NCBI GenBank assembly: GCA_964244655.1
Contig: CAXTJU010000072.1
Location: 1 to 16,125, forward strand
Direction of reading: 5' to 3'
From: LMUY01 sp964244655
Lineage (GTDB): Bacteria > Pseudomonadota > Alphaproteobacteria > Acetobacterales > Acetobacteraceae
DNA length: 16,125 nucleotides
Shown: in pieces, positions 6,724 to 13,805 of the stretch
Layout: each line of letters opens with the position of its first letter
Numbering within the stretch: position 1 is the first letter of the stretch
The notes under the pieces: generated by a model
What the model saw: only the letters and a program-made list of their open reading frames with translations
Told to the model about the DNA's origin: nothing
Database searches by the model: none
Made by a program: the position numbers and the translations under genes

Positions 6724-8354
6724 TGATCGAGCCCTGGTCGTTGTGGACGATGTCTCCGAGGCCTGGCCGTCAGCCGGGCGCTTGGCGGTCTGCCGGCGGC
6801 GAGAGGGGCCGCGCCGCCCTGACCTCGGCGCTTCGGCAAGTTGACCGCGTGTTCGAGACCAGGGCCGCCGTTCATGCCGCCCTTGCCTTCATGATCCTCG
6901 CCGCGTTCGCCATCGCCTCCGGGCAGGCGGCTTGGCTGCAAGCCACGATCGTCACGGCATCGGTCGTCGTGGGGAAGGAGAAGGCTGACCTCGCCCCCAT
7001 CGGGGTCGCGCTGCATGGGCTGGCGATCGCGGCGGGCTTCCTGGCGCTGCTGGCCGCGCTGGCCGAGCCGCCGGTCTTCGTCGCGGCCTCGGGCGTCCTG
7101 GCGGCCGGGTCGATCCTGGTCGCCGCCAAGGGGCACAAATTGCGCTCGCTCGGCAATTTCACCTTCATCCCGGCGCTCTACCTGGCCTGCGAGACGGCGG
7201 AGGGCGCGCACCGCGGGGCCCTGCTCGGCCGCGGGCTGGCGTTCCTCCCGTACATGGCCGCCGCGGTCGCCCCGGTGATCGTCCTGGCCGCGATGGACCA
7301 CGCCGGCGACCGCGACCCGGGAACGGCCCTGTTCCGGCATCTCGGCCGCGTCCGCCGGCGCGCCGCCGACCACGGCGCGACGGCCCCCGTCGTCGAGGCC
7401 ATGATCGCCGTGGCCCTTGCCGTGGCCTGCGCCTCGGCCCTGGTGGAATGGCGTCACCTGGACCACGGGCAATGGGTCATCTGGTCCGCTGCGAGCGTCG
7501 TCACCGGCGATGCGGCCAGCGCCAGGCGGAAGCTGCTCGACCGCCTGCTGGGCGCCGCGGCGGGCGTGCCGGTCGGGATCGCCCTGGGCCTGCTCATGCC
7601 GCACGGCGGCGCTGTCCTGATGCTGGCCAACATCGGGGCGGTGCTGACGCTGGTGGCGTTCCGGCGCTACCTGCTCGGCTTCGGCACGCGGTGCGCCCTC
7701 GTCGCCCTCGCCCTGGTCGATGCCGGCCAATCGACCCTCCACGCGGCGCAGCGCGTCGAGAACGTGGTGCTCGGAGGCGTGATCGGCCTGGCCTTCGTGC
7801 TCGGCATCCGGGGCCTGGAGACGCTGCGCCAACGCTGGCTGAGACGGGCCGCGCTAGGCCAACGCCTCCGGCAACCGGGCCGGCCCGTCGCTCCAGTCGC
7901 CCGCCGGCGCGTAGGCGGCGATGCGGGCGAGCAGGTCGCCGATCCCGGCCAGCTGCGCCTGCTCCTCCCGGGTGAGGGCATGCTCGATCGCCTGCATCAG
8001 CCATTGGTCCCGGCGCGCCCTGTTGCGGTAAAGCAAGTCCCTGCCGGAGGCCGTAAGCCCGACCCGGACCTTGCGGCGGTCCTGGGCGTCGGGCGTCCGG
8101 CGGATCAGGCCCTCCCGCTCCAGGTCCCGCAGCAGGGCGGCCATGTTCGAGGAGCGCATGCTCTCGGACTGCGCGAGCTTCGTCGGCGTCACCCCGTCCC
8201 GCGCCCGGTCGATCGCGCCCAGCAGCAGGATTCGCGCCCAGGAGCCATCGTCGCTCCGAGCCTCGCGGCGCAGGCGGCGGGAAAGGCTCATGAAGTGGAT
8301 GCGGAACCGCGTGGCGTCGAACCGGGGAGGGGTCATTTGCCTATGTGGCCATAG
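6723..8354 (+). CDS. FUSC-family (fusaric acid resistance-like) inner-membrane protein, with an antisense C-terminal extension
   Basis: Residues 1 to about 378 form a polytopic membrane protein of the FUSC type, a family linked to efflux of aromatic or other toxic compounds. There are hydrophobic segments at about 40-110, 115-145, 150-200 and 220-370. The second half has the FUSC pattern: a WVIWSAASVVTGDAASARRK stretch, a hydrophobic run, then FRRYLLGFGTR and a closing RVENVVLGGVIGLAFVLGIRG. The only in-frame stop is TAG at 8352-8354. Residues of about 379-543 are hydrophilic, rich in R, P, Q and G, and lie antisense to the whole marR gene, so they are probably not part of the ancestral protein. 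A lost stop or a small frameshift near 7830-7857 would explain this. The ATG at 6723 is supported by the promoter placement; ATG 6750 is an alternative start. Control by the adjacent MarR is likely. Confidence 0.75.
   Translation: MIEPWSLWTMSPRPGRQPGAWRSAGGERGRAALTSALRQVDRVFETRAAVHAALAFMILAAFAIASGQAAWLQATIVTASVVVGKEKADLAPIGVALHGLAIAAGFLALLAALAEPPVFVAASGVLAAGSILVAAKGHKLRSLGNFTFIPALYLACETAEGAHRGALLGRGLAFLPYMAAAVAPVIVLAAMDHAGDRDPGTALFRHLGRVRRRAADHGATAPVVEAMIAVALAVACASALVEWRHLDHGQWVIWSAASVVTGDAASARRKLLDRLLGAAAGVPVGIALGLLMPHGGAVLMLANIGAVLTLVAFRRYLLGFGTRCALVALALVDAGQSTLHAAQRVENVVLGGVIGLAFVLGIRGLETLRQRWLRRAALGQRLRQPGRPVAPVARRRVGGDAGEQVADPGQLRLLLPGEGMLDRLHQPLVPARPVAVKQVPAGGRKPDPDLAAVLGVGRPADQALPLQVPQQGGHVRGAHALGLRELRRRHPVPRPVDRAQQQDSRPGAIVAPSLAAQAAGKAHEVDAEPRGVEPGRGHLPMWP
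7854..8336 (-). CDS. MarR-family transcriptional regulator
   Basis: A 160-residue winged-helix regulator. Residues of about 35-100 form the DNA-binding domain. Recognisable features are ILLLGAIDRARDGVTPTKLA, the recognition-helix region SSNMAALLRDLEREGLIRR (62-80), and the wing signature DAQDRRKVRVGLTASG (83-98), the family's DxRxxxVxLT pattern. N- and C-terminal helices should form the dimer interface. It is convergent with the FUSC-type gene, and the two probably form a ligand-sensing repressor and efflux pair. The start is ATG at 8336, with no strong Shine-Dalgarno. Just upstream is the palindrome CTATG-TGGC-CATAG (8341-8354), sharing CATAGCTA with the FUSC promoter, which suggests autoregulation. 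The entire gene lies antisense to the extended FUSC frame. The ligand is unknown. Confidence 0.9.
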   Translation of the reverse strand: MTPPRFDATRFRIHFMSLSRRLRREARSDDGSWARILLLGAIDRARDGVTPTKLAQSESMRSSNMAALLRDLEREGLIRRTPDAQDRRKVRVGLTASGRDLLYRNRARRDQWLMQAIEHALTREEQAQLAGIGDLLARIAAYAPAGDWSDGPARLPEALA

Positions 8355-8357
8355 CTA
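8341..8357. promoter_or_regulatory. Putative MarR operator upstream of marR
   Basis: The inverted repeat CTATG (8341-8345), TGGC, CATAG (8350-8354) is followed by CTA. It begins 5 bp upstream of the marR start codon. The word CATAGCTA (8350-8357) also occurs at 6700-6707 inside the promoter of the neighbouring FUSC-type gene. Sites of this size and palindromic form are typical of MarR-family operators. Binding is inferred from position and the shared word. Confidence 0.55.
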
Positions 8358-8400
8358 AACCGCCGCGGCAAGCTGCCCCCGTCCCGGCCCGCGCGGGCGA

Positions 8401-9435
8401 CTACGGCGAGGCCGCCTGGCGCAGTGCCAGCTTCAGCCGCGCCGCCACCCCCTGCGGCGACCACCGCGGCGTCGCCGTCAGCCAGTGCAGCGTGTCGGCG
8501 GAGCTGGCCAGGCTGGTCTTGTAGCGGTCCGCGCCGGCCAGGAAGTCGTACACGGCGTGGCCCTCCCGCGCGTAACGCTCGATCGCCAGCATGTGGCAGG
8601 TCATCCCCGGCTTGCCGTGCTGCGGCGCGCCCGGGTAGTCGAACCCGCTTTGGTAGGCGCAGACCCGGCCGCGATGGCAAAAGCCGTGCAGGTAGCCGAC
8701 CACGGCCTCGCCCGCCGTGACGCGGAGCAGGTCCACCGCCTCCGTGCGGTCGATCAGCGCGTGGTGGAACCGGGTGAACCCCTCCCCGGCGAACGCCCCC
8801 GGGCGGCCCCGCGCGGTCCAGGCCGCCTGGTGCAGCACCGCCAGCGCCCGCAGGAACGCGTGGCGCTGCGCTGGCGTCTCCGCCCGGGTGAGCTGCAACG
8901 GCCCGATCTCGCCATAGCGCCGCGCGGACCGCCGCAGTTGGGAACGAGTGTTGGCGCTCAGCCGGCTGAGCGGGTCGCCGGCCAACTCCAGGACGGGCGC
9001 CGTCCGCGCCTGCGTCGCCGGCGCGTCCCCCAAGGCCGCCGCCTGGTCCGGGCCGACCCCGCTCAGCGTGACGATGCGGCCCTGTGTGGCGGCGCGCAGG
9101 CAGTGGCGCAGCGCCTCGCCGTCCGCCGGGTCGCACAGCGCGCCGTTGCGCTCGATGAACACGCTGTCCCACTCGGCCCGGCCGCTCTCGGCCAGCCAGA
9201 GCCGGTCGGGCGTCCAGGGCCAGCGCCCGCGCCGCCGGTTGAACAGCGCCAGCGCCACCACCGTCCCGTCCCGCCGGGTCTCGGCCAGCACCGGGTCGTC
9301 GTAGCGCAGCTCTGCCAGGCAGCCGACCCAGGCCCAGCTCTGGAAGAAGGAGCACGCCACCTGCGCCTCCAGCGCCTGCCAGCGCGCCCCCAGGCCCGCC
9401 AGGTCGGCCGGCGCTTCGAAGGTGGTTGTCAACAC
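8401..9435 (-). CDS. GNAT-family acetyltransferase, FemAB/CelD-like (Acetyltransf_6 type)
   Basis: A 344-residue cytosolic protein of the double-GNAT group related to FemAB peptidyltransferases and CelD/BcsL-like proteins, which often occur in exopolysaccharide or cell-envelope gene sets. Visible features are an N-terminal SFFQSWAWVGCLAEL stretch (29-43), a basic helix LSANTRSQLRRSARRYGEIG (159-178), a central VVGYLHGFCHRGRVCAYQSGFD strand region (about 246-267) and, near the C-terminus, VYDFLAGADRYKTSLAS, the usual 'D-F-x-x-G-x-x-x-Y-K' end of this family. Acyl donor and acceptor cannot be read from sequence. The start is GTG at 9435; the next codon TTG is an alternative, and both have a weak ribosome site. 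It is divergent from the walW-like gene (59 bp apart), so the pair may share a promoter region. It is a distant paralogue of the gene at 13806-14837. Confidence 0.85.
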   Translation of the reverse strand: MLTTTFEAPADLAGLGARWQALEAQVACSFFQSWAWVGCLAELRYDDPVLAETRRDGTVVALALFNRRRGRWPWTPDRLWLAESGRAEWDSVFIERNGALCDPADGEALRHCLRAATQGRIVTLSGVGPDQAAALGDAPATQARTAPVLELAGDPLSRLSANTRSQLRRSARRYGEIGPLQLTRAETPAQRHAFLRALAVLHQAAWTARGRPGAFAGEGFTRFHHALIDRTEAVDLLRVTAGEAVVGYLHGFCHRGRVCAYQSGFDYPGAPQHGKPGMTCHMLAIERYAREGHAVYDFLAGADRYKTSLASSADTLHWLTATPRWSPQGVAARLKLALRQAASP

Positions 9436-9494
9436 AGTGCGGCTAAACCTTGCCCGGCGGCGCGCAGCCGTTATGACCGGCTGAGGTCCCCGCC

Positions 9495-10502
9495 ATGTTC
9501 GCCAAGGTCATCCCGTCTGTCCCCCTCTCCGACCGCCCCGTCTGCGCCCTGGCCGTGGACGCGGAGGAGGATTTCGACTGGGACCAGCCCGTCCCGTTCA
9601 CGGACTATTCCACGAAATGCATGAAGAACATCCGTGCGTTGCAGGAGGTCGTGGGCGCGTACGGCGTCGTGCCCACCTACCTGCTGACCTATCCGGTGCT
9701 GGAGGACGAGGACGTCGTCCACATCCTGCGCCGCCAGCTGCGCCGCGGCGAGTGCGAGGTGGGGGTGCAGCTGCACCCATGGGTCAACCCGCCGTTCGAG
9801 GCCGAGGACGCGCAGGGCGGCCACGCCACCTCGTTCTCCGGCAACCTGCCGCCCGGCCTGGAGGAGCGCAAGCTGGTCCGGCTCAAGCAGCGCTTCACCG
9901 AACGCTTCGGGCTGGAGCCGCGCATCTACCGCGCCGGGCGCTACGGCCTCGGCCGCGAGACCACGGCGCTGCTGGAGAAGCACGGCTTCGCCATCGACGC
10001 CAGCATGGCGCCGCGCACCACCGCCGCCGACGAGGGCGGCCCCGACTACGGCGGCCAGGACTACCAGGTGTTCTGGTTCGGCGAGCGCCGCCGGCTGCTG
10101 GAGGTGCCGCTCTGCCGCAGCGTGGTCGGCTGGGGCGGGCGGCTGGCCGCCCCAGCCTACCGGGCCCTGGCCACCCCGGCGCTGACCCGGCTGCGCGTGC
10201 CCGGCATCCTCACCCGGCTGCGCTTCGCCGAGCGCATCACCCTGTCGCCGGAGGGCAACGACGTGCGGGCCATGCTCCGCCTCGTGCGCCACCTGCGCGC
10301 CCAGGGGCAGACCATCTTCGTGCTCAGCTTCCACAGCTCCTCGCTCGACGTGGGCCGCAGCCCGTACGTCCGCACCCGGGCGGAGCTGCACGGCTTCTAC
10401 GACCGCCTCTCGGCCGTGCTGCACGCCCTGGCCGGCACCATGGGCTTCGAGTTCGCCAGCCTGTCCCAGCTGCCGGCCCGGCTGCAGGCCCCCCAGGCGT
10501 GA
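9495..10502 (+). CDS. WalW-like polysaccharide deacetylase-family protein
   Basis: A 335-residue protein of the glycoside hydrolase/deacetylase beta/alpha-barrel fold, close to proteins named WalW in alphaproteobacterial polysaccharide clusters (recollection). Motif-like positions are AVDAEEDFDWD (20-30) with candidate metal-binding aspartates, VQLHPW (91-96, His94), YRAGRYGLG (145-153) and FVLSFHSSSLDVG (275-287, His280). It has no signal peptide, so it may act on lipid-linked or cytosolic sugar intermediates. De-N-acetylation is the likeliest activity but is not proven. The ATG at 9495 has GAGG at 9483-9486, eight bases upstream. Its TGA stop (10500-10502) overlaps the GTG start of the glycosyltransferase, so the two are translationally coupled and probably act in one glycan pathway. 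Confidence 0.85.
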   Translation: MFAKVIPSVPLSDRPVCALAVDAEEDFDWDQPVPFTDYSTKCMKNIRALQEVVGAYGVVPTYLLTYPVLEDEDVVHILRRQLRRGECEVGVQLHPWVNPPFEAEDAQGGHATSFSGNLPPGLEERKLVRLKQRFTERFGLEPRIYRAGRYGLGRETTALLEKHGFAIDASMAPRTTAADEGGPDYGGQDYQVFWFGERRRLLEVPLCRSVVGWGGRLAAPAYRALATPALTRLRVPGILTRLRFAERITLSPEGNDVRAMLRLVRHLRAQGQTIFVLSFHSSSLDVGRSPYVRTRAELHGFYDRLSAVLHALAGTMGFEFASLSQLPARLQAPQA

Positions 10503-11710
10503 GCCAGCGCCGGGTGCTGCTGGTGGCCAACAACTTCCCCCCCGTCCGCGGCGGCTCGGCCGTGGTGTACGCCAACCTCGCCCGCTGCGCCGGGGAGCAG
10601 GTCGTCGTGGTGGCGCCCCGCAACAGCTACCTCGACGGCCTGCCCGCGATCGGCTGGCGCGAGCACGACCGCGGCAAGCCCTACCGCACCATCCGCCTGC
10701 CCCTGCTGCGCACCCGCATGGACGGCGTGCCCCGGCGCGGCTGGCGCAAGCTGCTGTTCTGGGCGCGGGACGGCGCCATCCGGCTGCGCCTGGCCGCCAC
10801 CCTGCTGTGGACGGTGCGGCGCGAGCGGGCGGGGGCGATCTGCGTCGGCGAGCTGCTGGCCAGCGGCTGGATCATCCGCCTGTTCCGCTTCGTGCCCGGC
10901 GTGCGCACCATCGCCTACGTCCACGGCGAGGAGATCACCACGGAGGACCAGTACGACCAGGGCCACGTCCGCGCCCGCCAGGCGCTGCGCGAGAGCGACC
11001 GCATCATCGTGGTCAGCCGCTTCACCCAGGCCGCCGTGGCCGCGCTGCTGGGCGCGCCGGAGCCCGGCCGCATCAGCCTGATCGAGAACGGCGTGGACGC
11101 CAGGCGCTTCCACCCCCACGCCAAGGCGCAGGACCTGGTCGGCCTGTACCGGCTGGCAGGCTGCTTCGTGTTCGTCTCCGTTTGCCGCCTGCTGGAGAAG
11201 AAGGGCGTCGATCACGCCATCCGCGCTTTCGCCGCCGTGGCCGCCCGGCATCCCGAGTGCCGCTGCCTGGTCGTCGGCGGCGGCCCCTACGCGGACGCGC
11301 TGCACGCCCTGGCCGCGCAACTGGGCCTGGCGGACCGGGTGGTGTTCGCCGGCCCCGTCGCGGACGACGAGCTGGTGGACCACTACCGGCTCGGCGACGT
11401 GTTCGTCATGCCCAACCGCGAGTTGGCCAACGGCGACACCGAGGGCTTCGGCCTGGTGTTCCTGGAGGCCAACAGCTGCGGCCTGCCGGTGATCGCCGGG
11501 CGCGACGGCGGCAGCACGGACGCGGTGCGGCACGGCGTCAACGGCCTGGTGGTGGATGGCGGCGACGTGGCCGCCATCGCGGCGGCGATGCTGCGGATGC
11601 GGGAGGACGCGCCGCTGCGCGAGGCGCTGCGCCGCGAGGGGCTGCGCGTGGCGGCCCGCGCGGACTGGGCGGAGAAGACCCGCGCGTTCCTGGCGATCTG
11701 CCTCTCGTAG
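10499..11710 (+). CDS. Glycosyltransferase family 4
   Basis: A 403-residue GT-B fold retaining glycosyltransferase that should move a sugar from a nucleotide-sugar to a growing surface glycan or lipid carrier at the cytoplasmic face. The N-terminal half opens with VLLVANNFPPVRGGSAVVYA (6-25), the acceptor-side glycine-rich loop of GT4 enzymes. The donor half includes SVCRLLEKKGVDHAIRAFA (227-245), VVGGGPY (258-264) and the EX7E signature EGFGLVFLE (315-323; E315 and E323), then GLPVIAGRDGGSTDAV (328-343). The start is inferred as GTG 10499, forming a GTGA overlap with the walW-like stop. The open frame runs about 880 nt further upstream only as a shadow of that gene. The next gene downstream is on the opposite strand. 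Sugar and acceptor are unknown. Confidence 0.92.
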   Translation: MSQRRVLLVANNFPPVRGGSAVVYANLARCAGEQVVVVAPRNSYLDGLPAIGWREHDRGKPYRTIRLPLLRTRMDGVPRRGWRKLLFWARDGAIRLRLAATLLWTVRRERAGAICVGELLASGWIIRLFRFVPGVRTIAYVHGEEITTEDQYDQGHVRARQALRESDRIIVVSRFTQAAVAALLGAPEPGRISLIENGVDARRFHPHAKAQDLVGLYRLAGCFVFVSVCRLLEKKGVDHAIRAFAAVAARHPECRCLVVGGGPYADALHALAAQLGLADRVVFAGPVADDELVDHYRLGDVFVMPNRELANGDTEGFGLVFLEANSCGLPVIAGRDGGSTDAVRHGVNGLVVDGGDVAAIAAAMLRMREDAPLREALRREGLRVAARADWAEKTRAFLAICLS

Positions 11711-11718
11711 CCGGAAGC

Positions 11719-11988
11719 CTAGTTCCAGTCGTCCATGACCGGCTTGATCTCGTTGGGCTTCAGGCCGCCGAGATGGTCAAGAATGGCCTGGTAATGCGGG
11801 CTGCCGGACGCATACGTCACCCGGGAGTCGCCGACTGACCCGGTCGCGGCGTCCTCCATGCGGAGGTCCATGACGATGGTGCCGTCCGGGCGCATCGAAG
11901 CCTGGCCGATCACCCTATGTTGGGCGGCATCCGCGACACTCATTGCAGGCGAGGCGATTGCGGGCGGCGGGATATATGCAGCCGGCAT
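11719..11988 (-). CDS. Small hypothetical protein, candidate immunity or accessory protein of the upstream metallopeptidase
   Basis: An 89-residue protein that I do not recognise. It has a short Pro/Ala N-terminus (MPAAYIPPPAIASPAMSVAD), then a probable compact domain including MRPDGTIVMDLRMEDAATG, DSRVTYASGSPHYQAILDHL and GGLKPNEIKPVMDDWN. There is no signal peptide or membrane segment. The ATG at 11988 has a good GGGAG Shine-Dalgarno directly upstream in the 12-bp gap after the metallopeptidase stop; another ATG at 11993 is out of frame. The tight same-strand placement after a toxin-like gene, with lower GC than both flanks, makes a cognate immunity role possible, but this is inference from context alone. 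Confidence 0.65.
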   Translation of the reverse strand: MPAAYIPPPAIASPAMSVADAAQHRVIGQASMRPDGTIVMDLRMEDAATGSVGDSRVTYASGSPHYQAILDHLGGLKPNEIKPVMDDWN

Positions 11989-12000
11989 GGCATGGCTCCC

Positions 12001-12901
12001 TCAATGACCTACGTGATTCTGCCAGTAGGCATATAGATGCGGGTATTGCGCCTGCATTTGCTGTGGATGCGTGGCATAGATCGCGCTGCTTTCGGCAAAT
12101 GCCTCGTCGCGGCCTCCGTCGGTGTCGCGGCCTGACGCGTCCTTCTGGTGGTAGTAGGGTTGCGCCAGGCGGCCAGTCGCCGCGTCGGCGGCGTCAGCGG
12201 CCTTTGAAGTCAGCCTGATCGGAGAGCATCCCGCTTGCGCCAGTGCGGTTGTATGCGTGCGCGGCCTCGTGCAGGAACACATCGTCCGAGGAGGACTGGT
12301 TCTGACCCGGCAGCGCGCGCTGGCCGTGAGCGCCCGCCTGCGTGGCTATGATGATTTCCTTGGTCGGTCCCCAGTAGGTGCCGGGCACGCCTTGCCAGGT
12401 GCTGCCGGGAGGATGGCCGCGAGGCGTATCGGCCTTGAGCTGGGGCAGATACGTCGTGACGTCGCCGGTAGTGACCCTGACGGTGATGCCAGCCGCATGC
12501 AGCGCCTGCATCTCTTTTAACGGCATGGTGGCCGCCATGTGGCCGGCGACCAGCTTGGCGTCAGCAGGGCTGGTCGAGGAGTCGCCCCGGACCATGCCGG
12601 CGGCGAGCTTTGCCCGTGCCGCCTTATCCCTTTCCGCCGCGCTGACCGCATCCGGTGACGCCGTGCTCGGAGCTGCTGCGGCTTGCCCGGCCGGCGGGGG
12701 CGGCGGGGGCTCGGTGAACCCGGTGCCGGCTTGGTCGCCGGTAGTGTGATCCGGATCCAGCCGGACCTCGTTCAGTGCGTTCTGCCACTGCGCTGCACTG
12801 TCCGCATCGAAGCCACCCCTGCACTGCGGGTCCAGGGCGGAGCTGTCATTGAGGTAGGGCGCACGACTGGCCGAGCGGCCGACATTATCCAGGCCATCCA
12901 T
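12001..12901 (-). pseudogene. Frameshifted putative anthrax lethal factor-like (ATLF/M34) zinc metallopeptidase toxin
   Basis: Two overlapping frames make one protein if a single base is removed near 12197-12206. From ATG 12901, frame one runs 235 codons to TGA (12194-12196) and carries DDVFLHEAAHAYN (206-218), a zincin HExxH at 211-215. A +1 shift after K233 continues in frame two to TGA at 12001-12003 and supplies AADAADAATG, then GRDEAFAESSAIY (263-275 in the 299-residue corrected protein). HExxH followed about 50 residues later by E-x-FAE matches the zinc site of anthrax lethal factor (H686, H690, E735 by memory), with E266 as third ligand. The N-terminal 80 residues are low complexity with a proline run (65-70), then comes an Ala-rich region. 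Neither half alone has a complete metal site. It could be a decayed effector, a programmed frameshift or a sequence error. The start is uncertain (TTG 12916 is possible). Confidence 0.7.
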
Positions 12902-13057
12902 GCGTTGAACTCGCAAAAGCAGCGGCTACCGGGCAGATTGTTACTGAGGCGGCGCAAGGCTTGCAAGCAAAGGCTTGCCAGCCTGGGGCGAAGGCTGCGG
13001 CCATGCATGGCAGCGCCTTAAACTCATGTTCATGCCGAACGGGGCAAAGAGGCCAAT

Positions 13058-13795
13058 GTGTCATTGAGTGCTTTACCGATTGCCTTCGGCGTGCCCCCGC
13101 TCAGCCTGCTGCCAGTCTGCGCCGCCGGCCTGCTGCTCGGCCTGCGCCACCGCCGCGCCGGCGCGGCCGTCATGGCGTTCGGGCTGGCCGGCCTGCTGCT
13201 GCTCGCGCTGCCCGCCGTCTCCGGCCTGCTTACCGCCTCGCTCGAAACCGGCCTGCCGCTCACCCCCTCCGCCGCCGACCCGCCGCAGGCCATCGTGATC
13301 CTCTCGGCCGGCATCACCCGCGGCCTCGGCCCGGACCCGATCACCCCCGACACGCTGACCCTGGAGCGGGAGCGCGCCGGGGCGGCGCTGGCCCGGCGCA
13401 CCCACCTGCCCATCCTCGTCACCGGCGGGCCGACGCCGGAGGGCATCACCCTGGCCGCGGTCATGGCGCGCAGCCTGGCGGAGGATTTCGGCACCCCGGC
13501 GCGCTGGACGGAGCCCGCCGCCATGGACACCTGGGAGAACGCGACCGACAGCGCCGCCCTGCTCAAGGCGGAGGGCATCCACTCGGTCTATCTCGTGACC
13601 CACGCCTGGCACATGCCCCGCGCCCTGGCCGCCTTCGCCCGCGCCGGCATCGCCGCCACCGCCGCCCCCGTCCGGCTGGACCCGCTCCCGGCCTTCCAGG
13701 CGTCGGACTTCGTCCCGCGCACCAGGGATTGGCTGGCCAGCTACTACGCCCTGCACGAGTGGATCGGCCGCGCCGCCTACGCCGTGCTGCGCTAG
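13058..13795 (+). CDS. YdcF/ElyC-like DUF218 membrane protein
   Basis: A 245-residue protein with two N-terminal hydrophobic segments (about 13-28 and 36-58), followed by a DUF218 domain. The domain motifs are IVILSAGI (79-86), LPILVTGG (117-124), TWENATDSA (158-166) and VYLVTHAWHMPRALAAF (177-193), the last being the family's hallmark. Relatives SanA, ElyC and YdcF affect envelope integrity, peptidoglycan or undecaprenyl-linked polymer metabolism; the biochemical reaction is not settled. The GTG start at 13058 has GAGG about five bases upstream; the overlapping ATG at 13056 is out of frame. It precedes the second GNAT gene by 10 bp and likely forms an operon with it, which fits a role in surface glycan production. 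Confidence 0.9.
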   Translation: MSLSALPIAFGVPPLSLLPVCAAGLLLGLRHRRAGAAVMAFGLAGLLLLALPAVSGLLTASLETGLPLTPSAADPPQAIVILSAGITRGLGPDPITPDTLTLERERAGAALARRTHLPILVTGGPTPEGITLAAVMARSLAEDFGTPARWTEPAAMDTWENATDSAALLKAEGIHSVYLVTHAWHMPRALAAFARAGIAATAAPVRLDPLPAFQASDFVPRTRDWLASYYALHEWIGRAAYAVLR

Positions 13796-13805
13796 GCTCC
13801 CCGCC

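Noticed and set aside
12954..12978. GCAAGGCTTGC-type repeats upstream of the metallopeptidase, with a copy at 15530-15540
   Set aside because: Two 11-bp palindromic words are too short and too few to call a repeat family, attachment site or CRISPR; no regular spacing is present.
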